Below, piece by piece: positions 21,001-28,127 of a stretch of DNA of 64,000 nt. The notes beneath the pieces are model-generated. The model saw only the letters and a program-made list of their open reading frames with translations, did not search any database and was not told where the DNA came from. The position numbers were made by a program, and so were the translations under genes. Each line of letters opens with the position of its first letter. Position 1 is the stretch's first letter. The DNA is taken from positions 13,247,289 to 13,311,288 of the forward strand of contig NC_059395.1 in assembly GCF_905220565.1 (NCBI RefSeq), written 5' to 3'. This DNA is from Melitaea cinxia (Eukaryota; Arthropoda; Insecta; Lepidoptera; Nymphalidae).

Positions 21001-23526
21001 TCGTTCCCCATAGGTAATAGCGTGATAATATGTAGCCTATATGTTGACCCGACTTCTTAATAATATTCGTGCCAAATTTGAAGTAAATCCATGCAGTACT
21101 TTTTGAGTTTATCCCGGACATACATACAGACAAACAGACAAAAATTCTAAAAACTATATTTTTGTCTTCGATATCGATTGTAGATCACACCCCAAGTATT
21201 CTTTAAAAAAAAATATTCAATGTAAAGTTTTGACTTTCCTACCATTTAATTATATCGATGCCTAACAGCCAAAAAGGGTTAAGCGACATTTTTTGAGAAA
21301 CTGAGTTATATATATAGTTTATATATATAGTTGTATTCGATTCTAACTATATATATATAACTCAGTTTCTCAAAAAATGTCGCTTAACCCTTTTTGGCTT
21401 TTAGGCATCGATATGTATAGATATAGATTTAACAACGAACGTTGTACTGGCAGGCGTGGTTCGCGGACGTGTGGAACTACAGCATCGTGCCGTACGCGTC
21501 GGAGGCGGTGCGCGAGGGCGTGGCGCTGTACGGGCGGCGGCGGCACGCGGCCGTCGACCCGCTGCAGCACGTGCGCGCCTCGTACCCCTGGCGGGAGCCC
21601 AACCACTCGCACGTACGCGCGCTCTACTTACACATAGTACACGTGTATACTTGGTGGCTAATACTGACTTATCCATACATCTTTAAGGTAGGGCACAGCA
21701 GGAATTACTTGCTCAGAATATGGAGCAGCCCGACTGGGGTAGTACCTCGACCTTACAGAAGATCACAGCTAAATAATACTGCTTTCAAGCAGTATCGTGT
21801 TCCTGTTGGTGAGTAAGGTGACCAGAGCTCCTGGGGGGATTGGGTCGGCAACGCGCTTGCAATGCTTCTGGTGTTGCAGGCGTCTATAAGCTACGGTAAT
21901 CGCTTACCATCAGGTGAGCCGTACGCTTGTTTGCCGAACTAGTGATATAAAAAAAAATCTCTTCCAATCACCCAATGGCGAGAGATAGTGTCATATAGCG
22001 GGGAGAGAGTACAAGAAAATAGCTAAATAACTGTAATATATCATAATTATACATATAAGTATAAGTACATACACTTACATAGACGCATATATGTACATAC
22101 ATACATACGTATACATATATATACATATATACAAATACATAACATAATATTATAGGTAATTATATACTTACATATTCAGTACGTAAGTAATACGTAACGT
22201 GGCCATAAGTTTTCCAAAATCCCCTGGGATCCCGTTTACTATCTACCCTGTCGTCCTTAATGAATGTGAAAATGTCCCGCGTTTGTGAATAGAAATAACG
22301 ATAATTTAATTAAATTTTAAATTTGCATACATGCCGTGCTTAGTTGGTACCTATTATGTTTTTCATAAAAACTGTTTTCTATTACATTCGCGTCAAAAAG
22401 AAACATCATAGGCTTCGTAATGGTTGCTGGTTCTGTTATTGAAAATGTTAAAATCTGATCGGTGGTCTGTATTTTTTTTGCGCAATTGTATAATTAAATA
22501 AATATTTAACGATATACCTGATTATGTTGATAATTTAAAACTGAAAGTAACTATATTCAGTATTAATAAAGCTAATGATCTACTTTTATTAAATAAATGA
22601 AATACGGAAGCTATAATAGTAAAAAATCATTTCCATTAAAACCCATTAACATGTGGTTTGTATTTACAAGCACAATAAACGATTATTCTAGTTTTATTTT
22701 AACTACCTACACTATACTTCCAACTGCTAACATTGTAATAGAAACTAGTGATACAAGAAGATAATTAATTCTATTTGAACTAGGTATTTCCATTATAAAA
22801 CTCTTAAATCTACTTAATATTAGTGCCCAAATTTGGGTAACAGATGTTGATAAAATGAATTACATACTGAAGTAAAAAAAAAATCTTATTATAGTGCTAA
22901 CATAATTACTTATGTCGTCTTATTAATTTTTATTTTGAGTGTGAAGTGTTTTTTTTTTATTATTGTTTCTTAAATTAAATCTGTGTTTATATATTTACAG
23001 ACCTTGCGACCAATATCCGTTGAAGATGCTGGAATTGACGAAACCAATCAAGACGCGAACACTAACAACAATCAAGATCCTTTGGTTATTATTTTTTCTT
23101 TTCTCATATTTTTGACTTAGAATAAATACTCTTCATCTTGTATGTTCCGCCATGTTAAATTTAGAATGACGTCACATAGCTAACCATGCATTGTTATCCA
23201 AATCAAACATGTAATCCACCGTAACAATCATACATACAACCATATGTTTGCAAGTTAAATGAGGCTTTTAAAATTACTAAGTACAGGTTTTGTCATGTGA
23301 CTAATAAAATCTACTCATATCCAGTACAAATAAATAGTAGATGAAAATAAAATTGTTTTATTTGTTGTAAAGTTTTGCTTAGTAATGATTTCCTCTTTTA
23401 CAGTTAAACATGCTAATGAGACTTCAAGAGGCCGCAAACTATAGCGGCAATCAAAGCCAAGACTCTGACAACGCCAGTATGGACTCGAATCTCACTCACG
23501 ACAGCTCCATGGGCAACGAGCTTTAA
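134..23526 (+). CDS. sick: Neuron navigator / sickie homologue, 16 coding exons (gene span)
   Basis: The product is a NAV-family cytoskeletal regulator. In flies sickie acts in F-actin control during axon growth and was also found in a screen for Relish activation; vertebrate NAVs bind microtubules. Chaining exons by phase gives about 1,376 residues. Order: about 416 residues of Ser/Asn-rich disordered sequence, a coiled coil (about 417-487), a basic Ser-rich linker, a second coiled coil (about 570-645), then the C-terminal AAA-like ATPase with Walker A GPSGTGKS and Walker B-like VVLLDN. After that come the NAV-typical blocks LQLHHNFRWLL, FLEAHSSSDVT and LNMLMRLQEAANYS. No calponin-homology domain is in the window; if this insect has the long isoform, it lies upstream. 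Seen directly: splice sites and motifs. Family knowledge: function. Main doubt: whether 134 is a true start. Confidence 0.9.
3285..3450 (-). mobile_element. 3' tail of a CR1/Jockey-type LINE
   Basis: The block starts with ATAATAATAATAAATACTC, i.e. a short A/T-rich microsatellite tail on the minus strand, followed by a segment containing TCTTATCGCTAAGAGCGAT. The same block recurs at 53,200-53,400. The tail plus the repeat supports the 3' end of a non-LTR element. The family is not certain. Confidence 0.5.
4185..4355 (-). mobile_element. tRNA-related SINE fragment (family B)
   Basis: It shares GCTTCAGCCTGTAATATCCC, CACTACTGGGCATAGGCC and TAACGATCGCTATCAGGTGT with 17,191-17,515, and shares the central part with 33,605-33,870. 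The fuller copies end in a reversed B-box-like motif, so the SINE reads on the minus strand. This copy is truncated at the GGGACCGATGGCTTA end. Confidence 0.6.
5965..6530 (-). pseudogene. RTE-type LINE, 3' fragment of reverse transcriptase ORF
   Basis: A 99-codon minus-strand frame (6,204-6,503) carries VYGAETWIMTKGLVHKF and DRIRNETIRQRIKVTDIA, the C-terminal thumb-like region of RTE-class LINE polymerases. Downstream on the minus strand the remaining tail reads through to GGGAGGCCTATGTCCAGCAG near 5,995. The same tail is found on the + strand at 40,680-41,070. It is truncated and has stops, so it is a dead copy in sickie intron 1. Confidence 0.8.
8645..8728 (+). CDS. sick: sickie exon 2 (coiled coil)
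   Basis: 28 codons, phase 0 on both sides: acceptor TTTTGTCCGCAG, donor AAAG|GTAAAC. The peptide contains SLSNMTQRLQQLTATAERK with heptad-like leucines and runs directly into the next exon's coiled coil. Confidence 0.9.
9410..9650 (-). mobile_element. RTE-derived 3' end / SINE-like repeat
   Basis: It contains ACTGGACATAGGCCTCC, the reverse complement of the 3' tail of the RTE copies at 5,965 and 39,590, followed by CCGCAGGGCTGGCTTTGTCG. The latter block recurs at 34,895-35,172 (same orientation) and 59,050-59,395 (opposite). Open frames crossing it are by-products of the repeat. Confidence 0.65.
10302..10584. repeat. Inverted repeat of two facing tRNA-like (SINE head) units
   Basis: Arms 10,302-10,397 and 10,490-10,584 are reverse complements with few mismatches, separated by about 92 bases. 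Each arm carries a degenerate A-box (TTAATTGGCTAGA), a perfect 5-bp stem CCGAC/GTCGG round a 7-base loop, and a B-box (GGTTCGATCCCCGC). The outer ends TAAACATTTTT/AAAAATGTTTA also pair. It has the anatomy of a tRNA-derived SINE or a palindromic MITE built from one. It is not a functional tRNA: the acceptor stem is not complementary and position 33 of the loop is not T. Confidence 0.75.
10660..10788 (+). CDS. sick: sickie exon 3 (coiled coil)
   Basis: 43 codons, phase 0/0: acceptor CTGATTAG, donor CCG|GTAAGT. It continues the coiled coil with LTELRQTIELLRKQS, then GLTTAHMQSMGIRADG, a stretch resembling the vertebrate NAV sequence after the first coiled coil. Confidence 0.92.
10789..13301 (+). 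other. sickie intron 3
   Basis: 2.5 kb AT-rich intron. The only element I can define is the Helentron-like copy at 11,732-12,340. 10,789-11,731 and 12,341-13,301 hold no recognisable gene or repeat. Confidence 0.75.
11732..12340 (-). mobile_element. Helentron-like non-autonomous element, copy 1
   Basis: The left edge on + is AATTGTGTTTGCTCGCAAAC, where GTTTGC-TC-GCAAAC is a palindrome, followed by AACCGACTTCAA. The right edge is CTCCTCC(T)n GGAAGTCGGTT. The inverted repeat is therefore terminal on one side and subterminal, inside a hairpin, on the other. That asymmetric layout is the published signature of Helentron-associated elements. Full-length copy, about 609 bp. It has degenerate internal duplications (ATCGGTACA-type blocks) and no ORF of its own. 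Confidence 0.65.
13302..13463 (+). CDS. sick: sickie exon 4 (Ser-rich linker)
   Basis: 54 codons, phase 0/0: acceptor GTTTTAG, donor TGG|GTAAGT. The peptide has a Gln-rich start, then HLSTDSVSSINSLSSGSS and a basic end KKHKKKGW, matching the NAV block KKKKGW-LRSSF. Confidence 0.92.
13646..13883 (+). CDS. sick: sickie exon 5
   Basis: Begins LRSSFTKAFSRNAKISK, a well-conserved NAV motif, then a Ser/His/Asp-rich tail. Acceptor CCTGTCACAG, donor AAAG|GTGAAA, leaving phase 1. An overlapping +1 frame from 13,533 is a shadow. Confidence 0.93.
14168..14310 (+). CDS. sick: sickie exon 6 (second coiled coil)
   Basis: Phase 1 to 0: acceptor TATTTCAG, donor AGG|GTAAAT. The peptide LVDELKRQLREKDLVLTDIR followed by EALSSAHQLESLKDTV is the conserved NAV coiled coil preceding the ATPase. 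Confidence 0.95.
14421..14576 (+). CDS. sick: sickie exon 7 (coiled coil end)
   Basis: 52 codons, phase 0/0: acceptor (T)n ACAG, donor CAG|GTACTA. NEMLNLKQNNERLQRLV ends the coiled coil, then SRSLAGSQSSLGTGG. Confidence 0.93.
14697..15006 (+). CDS. sick: sickie exon 8
   Basis: 103 codons plus one base. Acceptor TTTATTACAG, donor ATCG|GTAAGG, leaving phase 1. Mostly acidic/Ser-rich linker between the coiled coil and the ATPase region, ending SRELAIGESYSDI. Confidence 0.9.
15084..15738 (+). CDS. sick: sickie exon 9 (pre-ATPase domain with insect insert)
   Basis: Acceptor TGTTCTTAG, donor ATATAG|GTATGT, phase 1 to 2. It begins with KKIAIAVYLGQPETF, then a run of Asn/Ser-rich residues (roughly residues 45-115 of the exon), and resumes with conserved NAV sequence: SGKTTWQNLDYIVRKTFKDY, DPGTNLGLNTDSI, PELLPCGYIIG and SLAFDSLIPKNI. 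The Asn/Ser insert has no counterpart in the vertebrate NAV layout I recall. Confidence 0.93.
15821..15970 (+). CDS. sick: sickie exon 10 (Walker A)
   Basis: Acceptor TAACTTTTAG, donor TTTAA|GTGAGT, phase 2/2. It encodes YVSLLSEHRRVILCGPSGTG followed by KSYLAAKLAEFYV, i.e. a complete P-loop G-x4-GKS. Third positions are mixed (20 of 49 G/C by my count), unlike the next exon. Confidence 0.96.
16712..16980 (+). mobile_element. Short interspersed repeat, family C
   Basis: Shares AAGGTCGGCAAAAAGCGTAC, CATCGCAAGCGCGTTG, CACCAACAGGAACACAA and GATCTTCTGTAAGGTCGAGG with 21,687-21,945 (reverse) and 60,584-60,839, and more weakly with 57,065-57,500. About 260 bp, non-coding, T-rich leading edge. I do not know its class; SINE-like size. 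Confidence 0.6.
17191..17515 (-). mobile_element. tRNA-related SINE, family B, longest copy
   Basis: From CGCTTCAGCCTGTAATATCC to about the reversed B-box region GGGGATCCAACCCGCAACC. Read on the minus strand, the tRNA-like head is at the right edge. It immediately precedes the acceptor of exon 11. Confidence 0.65.
17555..17742 (+). CDS. sick: sickie exon 11 (Walker B), extreme GC3
   Basis: Acceptor TTGCCCGCAG, donor ATCG|GTACGC, phase 2 to 1. With the AA carried over, the first codon is AAC, giving the NAV-typical NVDRKSCNELRAYLANIAEQ. Then come LPAVVLLDNLQHASALGDAF (Walker B-like hhhhDN) and NMPVII. By count, 61 of 62 complete codons end in G or C. The neighbouring exons do not. Antisense and shifted frames here are long only because GC-rich sequence lacks stops. 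Confidence 0.95.
17799..17979. mobile_element. MITE with GAAGTAAAACTTCTTTA inverted ends
   Basis: GAAGTAAAACTTCTTTA at 17,799-17,815 is the exact reverse complement of TAAAGAAGTTTTACTTC at 17,963-17,979. The interior includes GGGGAGTAAGCGGGTGAAT and an AGAGAGAGAG stretch. A fragment of the right end and flank (AGTTTTACTTCAGTCGTATG) recurs at 51,600-51,640. Too short to code. Confidence 0.65.
18392..18844 (-). pseudogene. C-terminal remnant of pogo-like transposase
   Basis: A 150-codon frame, very Lys-rich, with TTILTSSPYKQKLL near residue 20, the motif typical of the disordered tail of CENP-B/Tigger-type transposases in insects, and a short end CEFCTPE. The minus-strand sequence just upstream (about 18,850-19,030) encodes a Thr/Val-rich linker in pieces with breaks. 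Any expression is doubtful. The assignment rests on the tail motif plus the helix-turn-helix remnant inside the same inverted ends. Confidence 0.6.
19100..19290 (-). pseudogene. Psq-type helix-turn-helix remnant of pogo-like transposase
   Basis: Minus-strand translation reads RSREALNKAIEVVLKREMGW, then AAKFFLVPQTTLE, a stop in place of the usual Arg, and KVKMAKKECKGTFGYQYF. This matches the DNA-binding domain of pogo/CENP-B transposases (SREALEKAIEAV...YNIPKTTLERKVK pattern). The in-frame stop shows decay. Confidence 0.7.
20121..20229 (+). CDS. sick: sickie exon 12
   Basis: Acceptor TTTTCCTCAG, donor GCACG|GTACGT, phase 1 to 2. It encodes GTMSQATCNTTNLQLHHNFR and WLLTANHMEPVKGFLA, nearly identical to vertebrate NAVs after the Walker B strand. 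Third positions are mixed (18 of 35 G/C). Confidence 0.97.
20319..20511 (+). CDS. sick: sickie exon 13
   Basis: Acceptor TTTTTAATAG, donor CAG|GTAAAA, phase 2 to 0. The peptide holds RYLRRKLFSLE, EWLPGVWSTLNAFLEAHSSS and DVTVGPRLFLACPMDLEASQ, strongly conserved in the family. Confidence 0.97.
20512..21453 (+). other. sickie intron 13
   Basis: 20,512-20,980 shows nothing clear. 20,990-21,170 resembles the end of a dispersed repeat (GTTTATCCCGGACATACATA and ACAGACAAACAGACAAAA, phrases also found near 47,360). 21,252-21,414 is a near-perfect hairpin just before exon 14. Confidence 0.7.
21252..21414. repeat. Near-perfect hairpin, 66-bp arms, next to exon 14 acceptor
   Basis: The left arm 21,252-21,317 and right arm 21,349-21,414 are reverse complements with one mismatch and a two-base slip in a TA run. 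The spacer is about 31 bases of TA-rich sequence. Landmarks: ATATCGATGCCTA at the left edge and TTAGGCATCGATAT at the right. It ends 39 bases before the exon at 21,454. It may be a young MITE or a fold-back arising in place. Confidence 0.85.
21454..21612 (+). CDS. sick: sickie exon 14, extreme GC3
   Basis: 53 codons, phase 0/0: acceptor TACTGGCAG, donor CAC|GTACGC. The peptide AWFADVWNYSIVPYASEAVR and ALYGRRRHAA...SYPW is the conserved NAV block. All 53 codons end in G or C, in contrast with exons 12, 13 and 15. No good polypyrimidine tract precedes it. Confidence 0.96.
21613..23000 (+). other. sickie intron 14
   Basis: Family C repeat in reverse at 21,687-21,945, a (ATAC)n/(TA)n microsatellite at about 22,075-22,145, then AT-rich sequence to 23,000 with nothing recognisable. 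Confidence 0.75.
21687..21945 (-). mobile_element. Short interspersed repeat, family C
   Basis: Reverse complement of the 16,712-16,980 repeat: GGTAGGGCACAGCAGG at the left, CCATCAGGTGAGCCGTACGC at the right. It accounts for the small frame running out of exon 14. Confidence 0.65.
23001..23084 (+). CDS. sick: sickie exon 15, weak donor
   Basis: 28 codons, phase 0/0. Acceptor TATATTTACAG. TLRPISVEDAGIDE then NNNQDPL. The only donor that joins DPL to LNMLMRLQEAANYS is TTG|GTTATT, far from consensus after the GT. Reading on gives VIIFSFLIFLT and TAG at 23,118. Confidence 0.88.
23404..23526 (+). CDS. sick: sickie exon 16 (C-terminus)
   Basis: Acceptor TCTTTTACAG, 40 codons then TAA at 23,524. 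LNMLMRLQEAANYS is the invariant NAV C-terminal motif, followed by a Ser/Asp/Asn-rich tail ending MGNEL. Confidence 0.95.
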   Translation, partial: LNMLMRLQEAANYSGNQSQDSDNASMDSNLTHDSSMGNEL

Positions 23527-24500
23527 AACGACACGTCCACTTGAATTCTCCTCAGAAACTTTGAGTCTACGTGTGGATCCAGTATTATATATTTGTGACA
23601 CATACCTGTACACTATACTTTGTTCCTTTATTTTTCATAGAAATATTTATTTAATAATGCTTCATAGTCTGTTACTATATTGTCAAAAAGATTATTTGTG
23701 AAATAATAAATGAAAAATTTGGATTTAAATACATAACTGCATTTACTATTACTTGTCACATGTTAAATATACTATACAAAGCCAAATATTTGCCATATGT
23801 ACATTATTAATATTTATTTGTCGAATAAAAAGTCTTTTAGTTTATTTGTTTTAGGCTTTAATACTCTTGTAAATTGATATATTGATAATTCTACTTTATT
23901 TCTAATGCTAGGAAAGGATTCGCTCTGCATATTTGTGAATTTTGGCAAATATTGTAAGCAAGAGTACTAGCCTTTCTATCTATTTTCAGTGTTTATGAAA
24001 TTTTTAACAATTGAGTTAAAAACTTTAATACGATAATAACATAACTTTCGAGAACTATTAGTGCCTGGAGCGAGGTATTCCATTTTTGTGAAATATTTGA
24101 ACAGTGTAGGACTGTTACTGTTTATATTATATTAAGGCAATGTGGCTTTTACTATTGTTATATTTTCAAAGTTAGGATATGGACACGTTTGTATTACTAT
24201 GATATTGTATGTAATATATTATTATGAAAGTGTAATTTTTATACCATTTTCATATTAAAACTCATGTACCTAATAAAAGTAATAAACTGTAAATACAAAA
24301 ATGTTTAATATAAATTTTTTTTTCTCAATGTGTCTACACTAACCGCCATTATGCCATGATTAAACGTTAATTTTGTATAGAAAATGTGTAACACAACGTT
24401 ACAGTGTTCAGTATCGATTTAATTGTGTGCATAACTGAAACGTGATATATACAATCTATGCTTTACAGAAATTGTGAAAATAAACATTGATTACATTAAA
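23527..24500 (+). other. sick: sickie 3' UTR
   Basis: About 970 bases of AT-rich, non-repetitive sequence with several candidate signals (AATAAA at 24,272, 24,281 and 24,479). No repeats are seen. The end point is inferred. Confidence 0.6.
24479..24484 (+). terminator. Probable poly(A) signal of sickie
   Basis: AATAAA followed about 20-30 bases later by a GT/T-rich stretch (TGTTGTTTTTGTTTC), the layout expected of a cleavage region. A second T-poor candidate pair lies at 24,890-24,910 (AATAAAGAAGTAATAAAA). Confidence 0.5.
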
Positions 24501-24919
24501 ACTGTTGTTTTTGTTTCTGCTATTCCTTTTAGGATTTTATCTTCAAAAGTATTTAGGTATAGAGGTACTATACCTTTTGTAAGAGTTTTTGATGATGATG
24601 AATGATGATGTTTTTGTCACTGGATTGTTACAATCAATTCATTCTAAAGCCCAATTTATTTAATACCAATTAAAAAATAGAAGTATTGTAACTATATTGT
24701 GATAACTTAAGTAGCATTTTCGATATTTATTCATGACAAAAGTTTTATTTTCATTTTTGTAAGCGCTTTTACACAAGTACATATTTCAACCTATCAAGAA
24801 GCTTTGTATAATTATATACCATATTCTATGAATGTAAAGTCTTCCTTGTAGCTTTTATTTTCATGTAGTCACTTGATGTGACTGTTGTCTTGTTAATAAA
24901 GAAGTAATAAAAGACCCAA

Positions 24920-26726
24920 GTCAAGCAAATAAAAAGCATTTATTAAAACATGTTTACATATTGTTTGCAATACCAGATTGTCGTGAAATCGGAGTAATTT
25001 GGACGGATCTTGTTATGTTCTCAAAAAGAACAGAGATAGGACTAGATTTTATTTGACTGAATGTTTGAGGAACCATGATAATCTTGTTTCAGATAGTTAA
25101 GGCACAACCATTTGCAAAATAAATCATGAATTACCTAAAATAAAGTTTGATAGAATATTTTTAACAATAATTACAATATGGAATGATAACTAAATGCTAT
25201 TATAGGAAATCATGTTACAATAACAGACTATAATTATTGTTTTCCTTGTTTTTGTTTGTGTGCTAACTTTGTTTTTCTTTCTTCGCACAATTTTACATTA
25301 GAAAAAGTTGAAAATCTAAGCATTTTAGAAAGTTAATACAATAATTACAATCTATTTGTTTACAGTTATGAGCTTATTTGACATTAGCGATGGAAGTAGT
25401 CAGAGTTAAATTCTATTTGTACACATAGTAGGTACCTATTATGTTTAAGGTCACCAAAAATATTCTAAAATTCAATACAAATTAATTTTACTTTTATATA
25501 TTACAAACTAAGTATTTCTATGAGTACATTATTTTTAGTAAGAGTTTCATATTCATAGATTTACATTTAACACCTGCTACAAATTTCCAGTTTTTTTTTT
25601 TATTTACGGTAAAAAAAATATTATAATTACTGAAGTCAAGTACTATATGTACTTGCACAGAAAAAGAGCACAATACTCTACACATTTGACAGTAATTTGA
25701 CAAAAAATCAAAAGACTATGGACACCAATAAATTATAGAAAACTGTTTGCAACCTTTGTGTAACCCTAAAAAATGAAAGATACCAAAATATGTCTCTAAA
25801 AAGTTACATCAATTTAAACTACATCATATTAGTACTAATGTATTGCTCAATAGTTTGCACAAATATGTGCAAGCCTTCACCTTAATTTGACTTTCAACTT
25901 GCTATGGCAAACCAATTTCATGTCGCAAATGTGTGAAATCATACTTATCAATGGTGCATCAATATTAACCTAAATCAATATTCATCAATCATGGTTTTAT
26001 AGTGATGTGATAAATCAAGTCATATGTCATGCACCATTGACACTACAAAGATTCAATACAATAAAAATTAAACAATAATTCATACATAATAATCATACAT
26101 TCATACATAATAATGTTACAATAATCGGGACTAAAAAAATTATTTAAAATTGAAATGGACATATACTACAACGTAAGCAACAGAAGTTTGAAGATTACTT
26201 ATGAGTTGAATATAATAATATTTAATTACTAAAAAAATTGTCATTTGACTAAGGCGCATCTGAAAGATTTGGTGCTTTTTTTATTCTATTTACACTATAT
26301 CTGTCTAAATACCTAATTTCTTAGTTGTTACCTTACAAAATTCATATTTAATATATAAAAGTTTTTGTCAAAAACCAAAGAAAGTGACAACACATGAATA
26401 AGCTGAATTTTCTATTGTATAGAATTGTTTTAGTAAAAATTTCTCTTGACATGTTATCTGTGTTTTATGATACATATTAAGCTTTACTAAATTCTTGCAT
26501 AAACGAAATATGGTCCTTAAAGTATATGTTCAAAGTTTAATATAAAATTAACTACTTTATGATACCATACATAATAATCTATAAATCACATTTTTTTTAA
26601 GTACATCCATCATTCATTAGACCAGCTATGTATGTATGAAAGTTTATCGTAATTTAAAAATAGTGTAATAATGTTACTGAAGTTTAAAAATGCTCTGAAC
26701 AATATTTAACTATGTAGGATGCTTTA
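24920..26726 (-). other. Likely 3' UTR of the CEP43-like gene
   Basis: 1.8 kb AT-rich, with no repeat or ORF of note. On the minus strand AATAAA (24,939-24,944) is followed by a T/G-rich tract, making a plausible gene end. If correct, the UTR is long and nearly touches the sickie 3' end. The extent is inference. Confidence 0.4.
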
Positions 26727-28127
26727 TCAATCACTATGAACATCAGTACTAAGATTAGAAAGTGAAGGAATAGGAGACTCAGAAAAGTCTCCTGAATTGT
26801 CACTCATACTGTTGACAACTTGATCTCTGCTAGGACTTATACTTGTCTTATCATTTATTGTCAATTTAAGCTGTTTTGGTGAATTATAACTCTGTTTGTA
26901 GCTACTTTTTTCACTAATTAAATCAGCAACATCAGATATTGACACCGAGCTTTGTGAGTTAAGTGAGTTCTGTTTGTTATTGGATGAAGAAGAATTGTTA
27001 CTAGTATTGTTAACAGTTTCTTCATCTATAGATTTTGTACTCTGCGAGTGTTTTGTAGAAGTATCTTTCTTCCCTGATTGGGGAGGTGATGTGAAATCAT
27101 AGCTATACTCTGTAAATTCATCATTATTATTTGATGGAGAACTTTTTAGACTTGTTTTAGAATCTTGATGACTTAAATCTTTTTTTATGGACTCGGAGAC
27201 TGAGTTGTGCTTTTGGACTTGTGATAATAAATCTGCTTTTGAGGTAGAAGAGTTTGAATTTTGTTGGGAGGTTGGCTTTGTTTCTTCGTTTTCTTTGCAT
27301 GGCAGACCTGTTGTATTGAGTAGGATAGAATCTATTTGATTAAAAGGTTTTAAATCCACTAATGAGGTAGATTCAGTACTACTATTTTTTAACACTTTTG
27401 AGTCCTTGCTATAATTTTCCACTGGTAGGTTACTTTCAGTAGATGTAATTTTATCGATCCTCCCAATGTCTTGTGTATGGTTATTAAGGATATATTCAGA
27501 TTTAGACCCACCTCTTAAAGATCCACTTGAGGTATCAGTATCTGAATTATCTAATGTTAACCTCAGATCCAGCTTATTTTTTTCATCAGAAGAATTATCC
27601 GATTGTGAATAACTTGTAGTTGTATTAGAATCCTCATGTACTATATATGTGCAATCTTGGTCTGCCTTGTAGTTTTTATTTCTATTTAGTCGATTGAAGT
27701 GACTATGTTTGTTATCTTGTTTATAAATATTTTTTTGACTTTGATTAAGAATGTTATTAACCAAAGTCAATAAGATAGGTTTATTACCTGATTGATCATT
27801 CCAATTTATGTTTAATTTATCGGCAACATTGTTTCTGCCTTCATATGTATATTCTGTTCCTTGTCTCGTTTCAGATTTGTATACAAACAACGTATTTCTA
27901 AGGTTACAAAAGTCTAAAAAGTCATGAATAATTGAGAGGCATAATTTACCTTCTGGCAGTAATAATAATTTATCTAAAGTTTCATTTTGCTTCAAGTTTT
28001 CACATTCGTCTTCAAAGGCTAAAAAAATATTTGCTCGCAGTAAAGCACGGATTTTTGCAAGCGACCCGTTTTTTTCTAAGGCTTCAATAACTAAATCCCT
28101 TAGTTCAGTATCTTCTGTTTGTGCCAT
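26727..28127 (-). CDS. CEP43: CEP43 (FGFR1OP)-like centrosomal protein
   Basis: 466 residues from ATG at 28,127 (GCAATGG context) to TGA at 26,727. The frame stays open six codons upstream to a GTG, which is not a likely eukaryotic start. Residues about 1-90 match the FOP N-terminal dimerisation domain: EDTELRDLVIEALEKNG, IRALLRANIFLAFEDE, then a LisH-type helix pair around EGKLCLSIIHDFLDF and LRNTLFVYKSET. The remaining 370 residues are Ser/Asn/Thr-rich and probably disordered, similar in layout to vertebrate CEP43. That protein sits at centrosomes and ciliary bases and helps anchor microtubules and build cilia. No intron interrupts the frame. An AG (CCTATTTTAG) just upstream could be the acceptor of a 5' UTR intron. 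Tail to tail with sickie. Confidence 0.85.
   Translation of the reverse strand: MAQTEDTELRDLVIEALEKNGSLAKIRALLRANIFLAFEDECENLKQNETLDKLLLLPEGKLCLSIIHDFLDFCNLRNTLFVYKSETRQGTEYTYEGRNNVADKLNINWNDQSGNKPILLTLVNNILNQSQKNIYKQDNKHSHFNRLNRNKNYKADQDCTYIVHEDSNTTTSYSQSDNSSDEKNKLDLRLTLDNSDTDTSSGSLRGGSKSEYILNNHTQDIGRIDKITSTESNLPVENYSKDSKVLKNSSTESTSLVDLKPFNQIDSILLNTTGLPCKENEETKPTSQQNSNSSTSKADLLSQVQKHNSVSESIKKDLSHQDSKTSLKSSPSNNNDEFTEYSYDFTSPPQSGKKDTSTKHSQSTKSIDEETVNNTSNNSSSSNNKQNSLNSQSSVSISDVADLISEKSSYKQSYNSPKQLKLTINDKTSISPSRDQVVNSMSDNSGDFSESPIPSLSNLSTDVHSD

Noticed and set aside
21370..21816. Arg/Ala/Pro-rich frames on both strands around exon 14
   Set aside because: Same GC-composition artefact; the conserved frame is the one in the exon, and the downstream part lies in a family C repeat.
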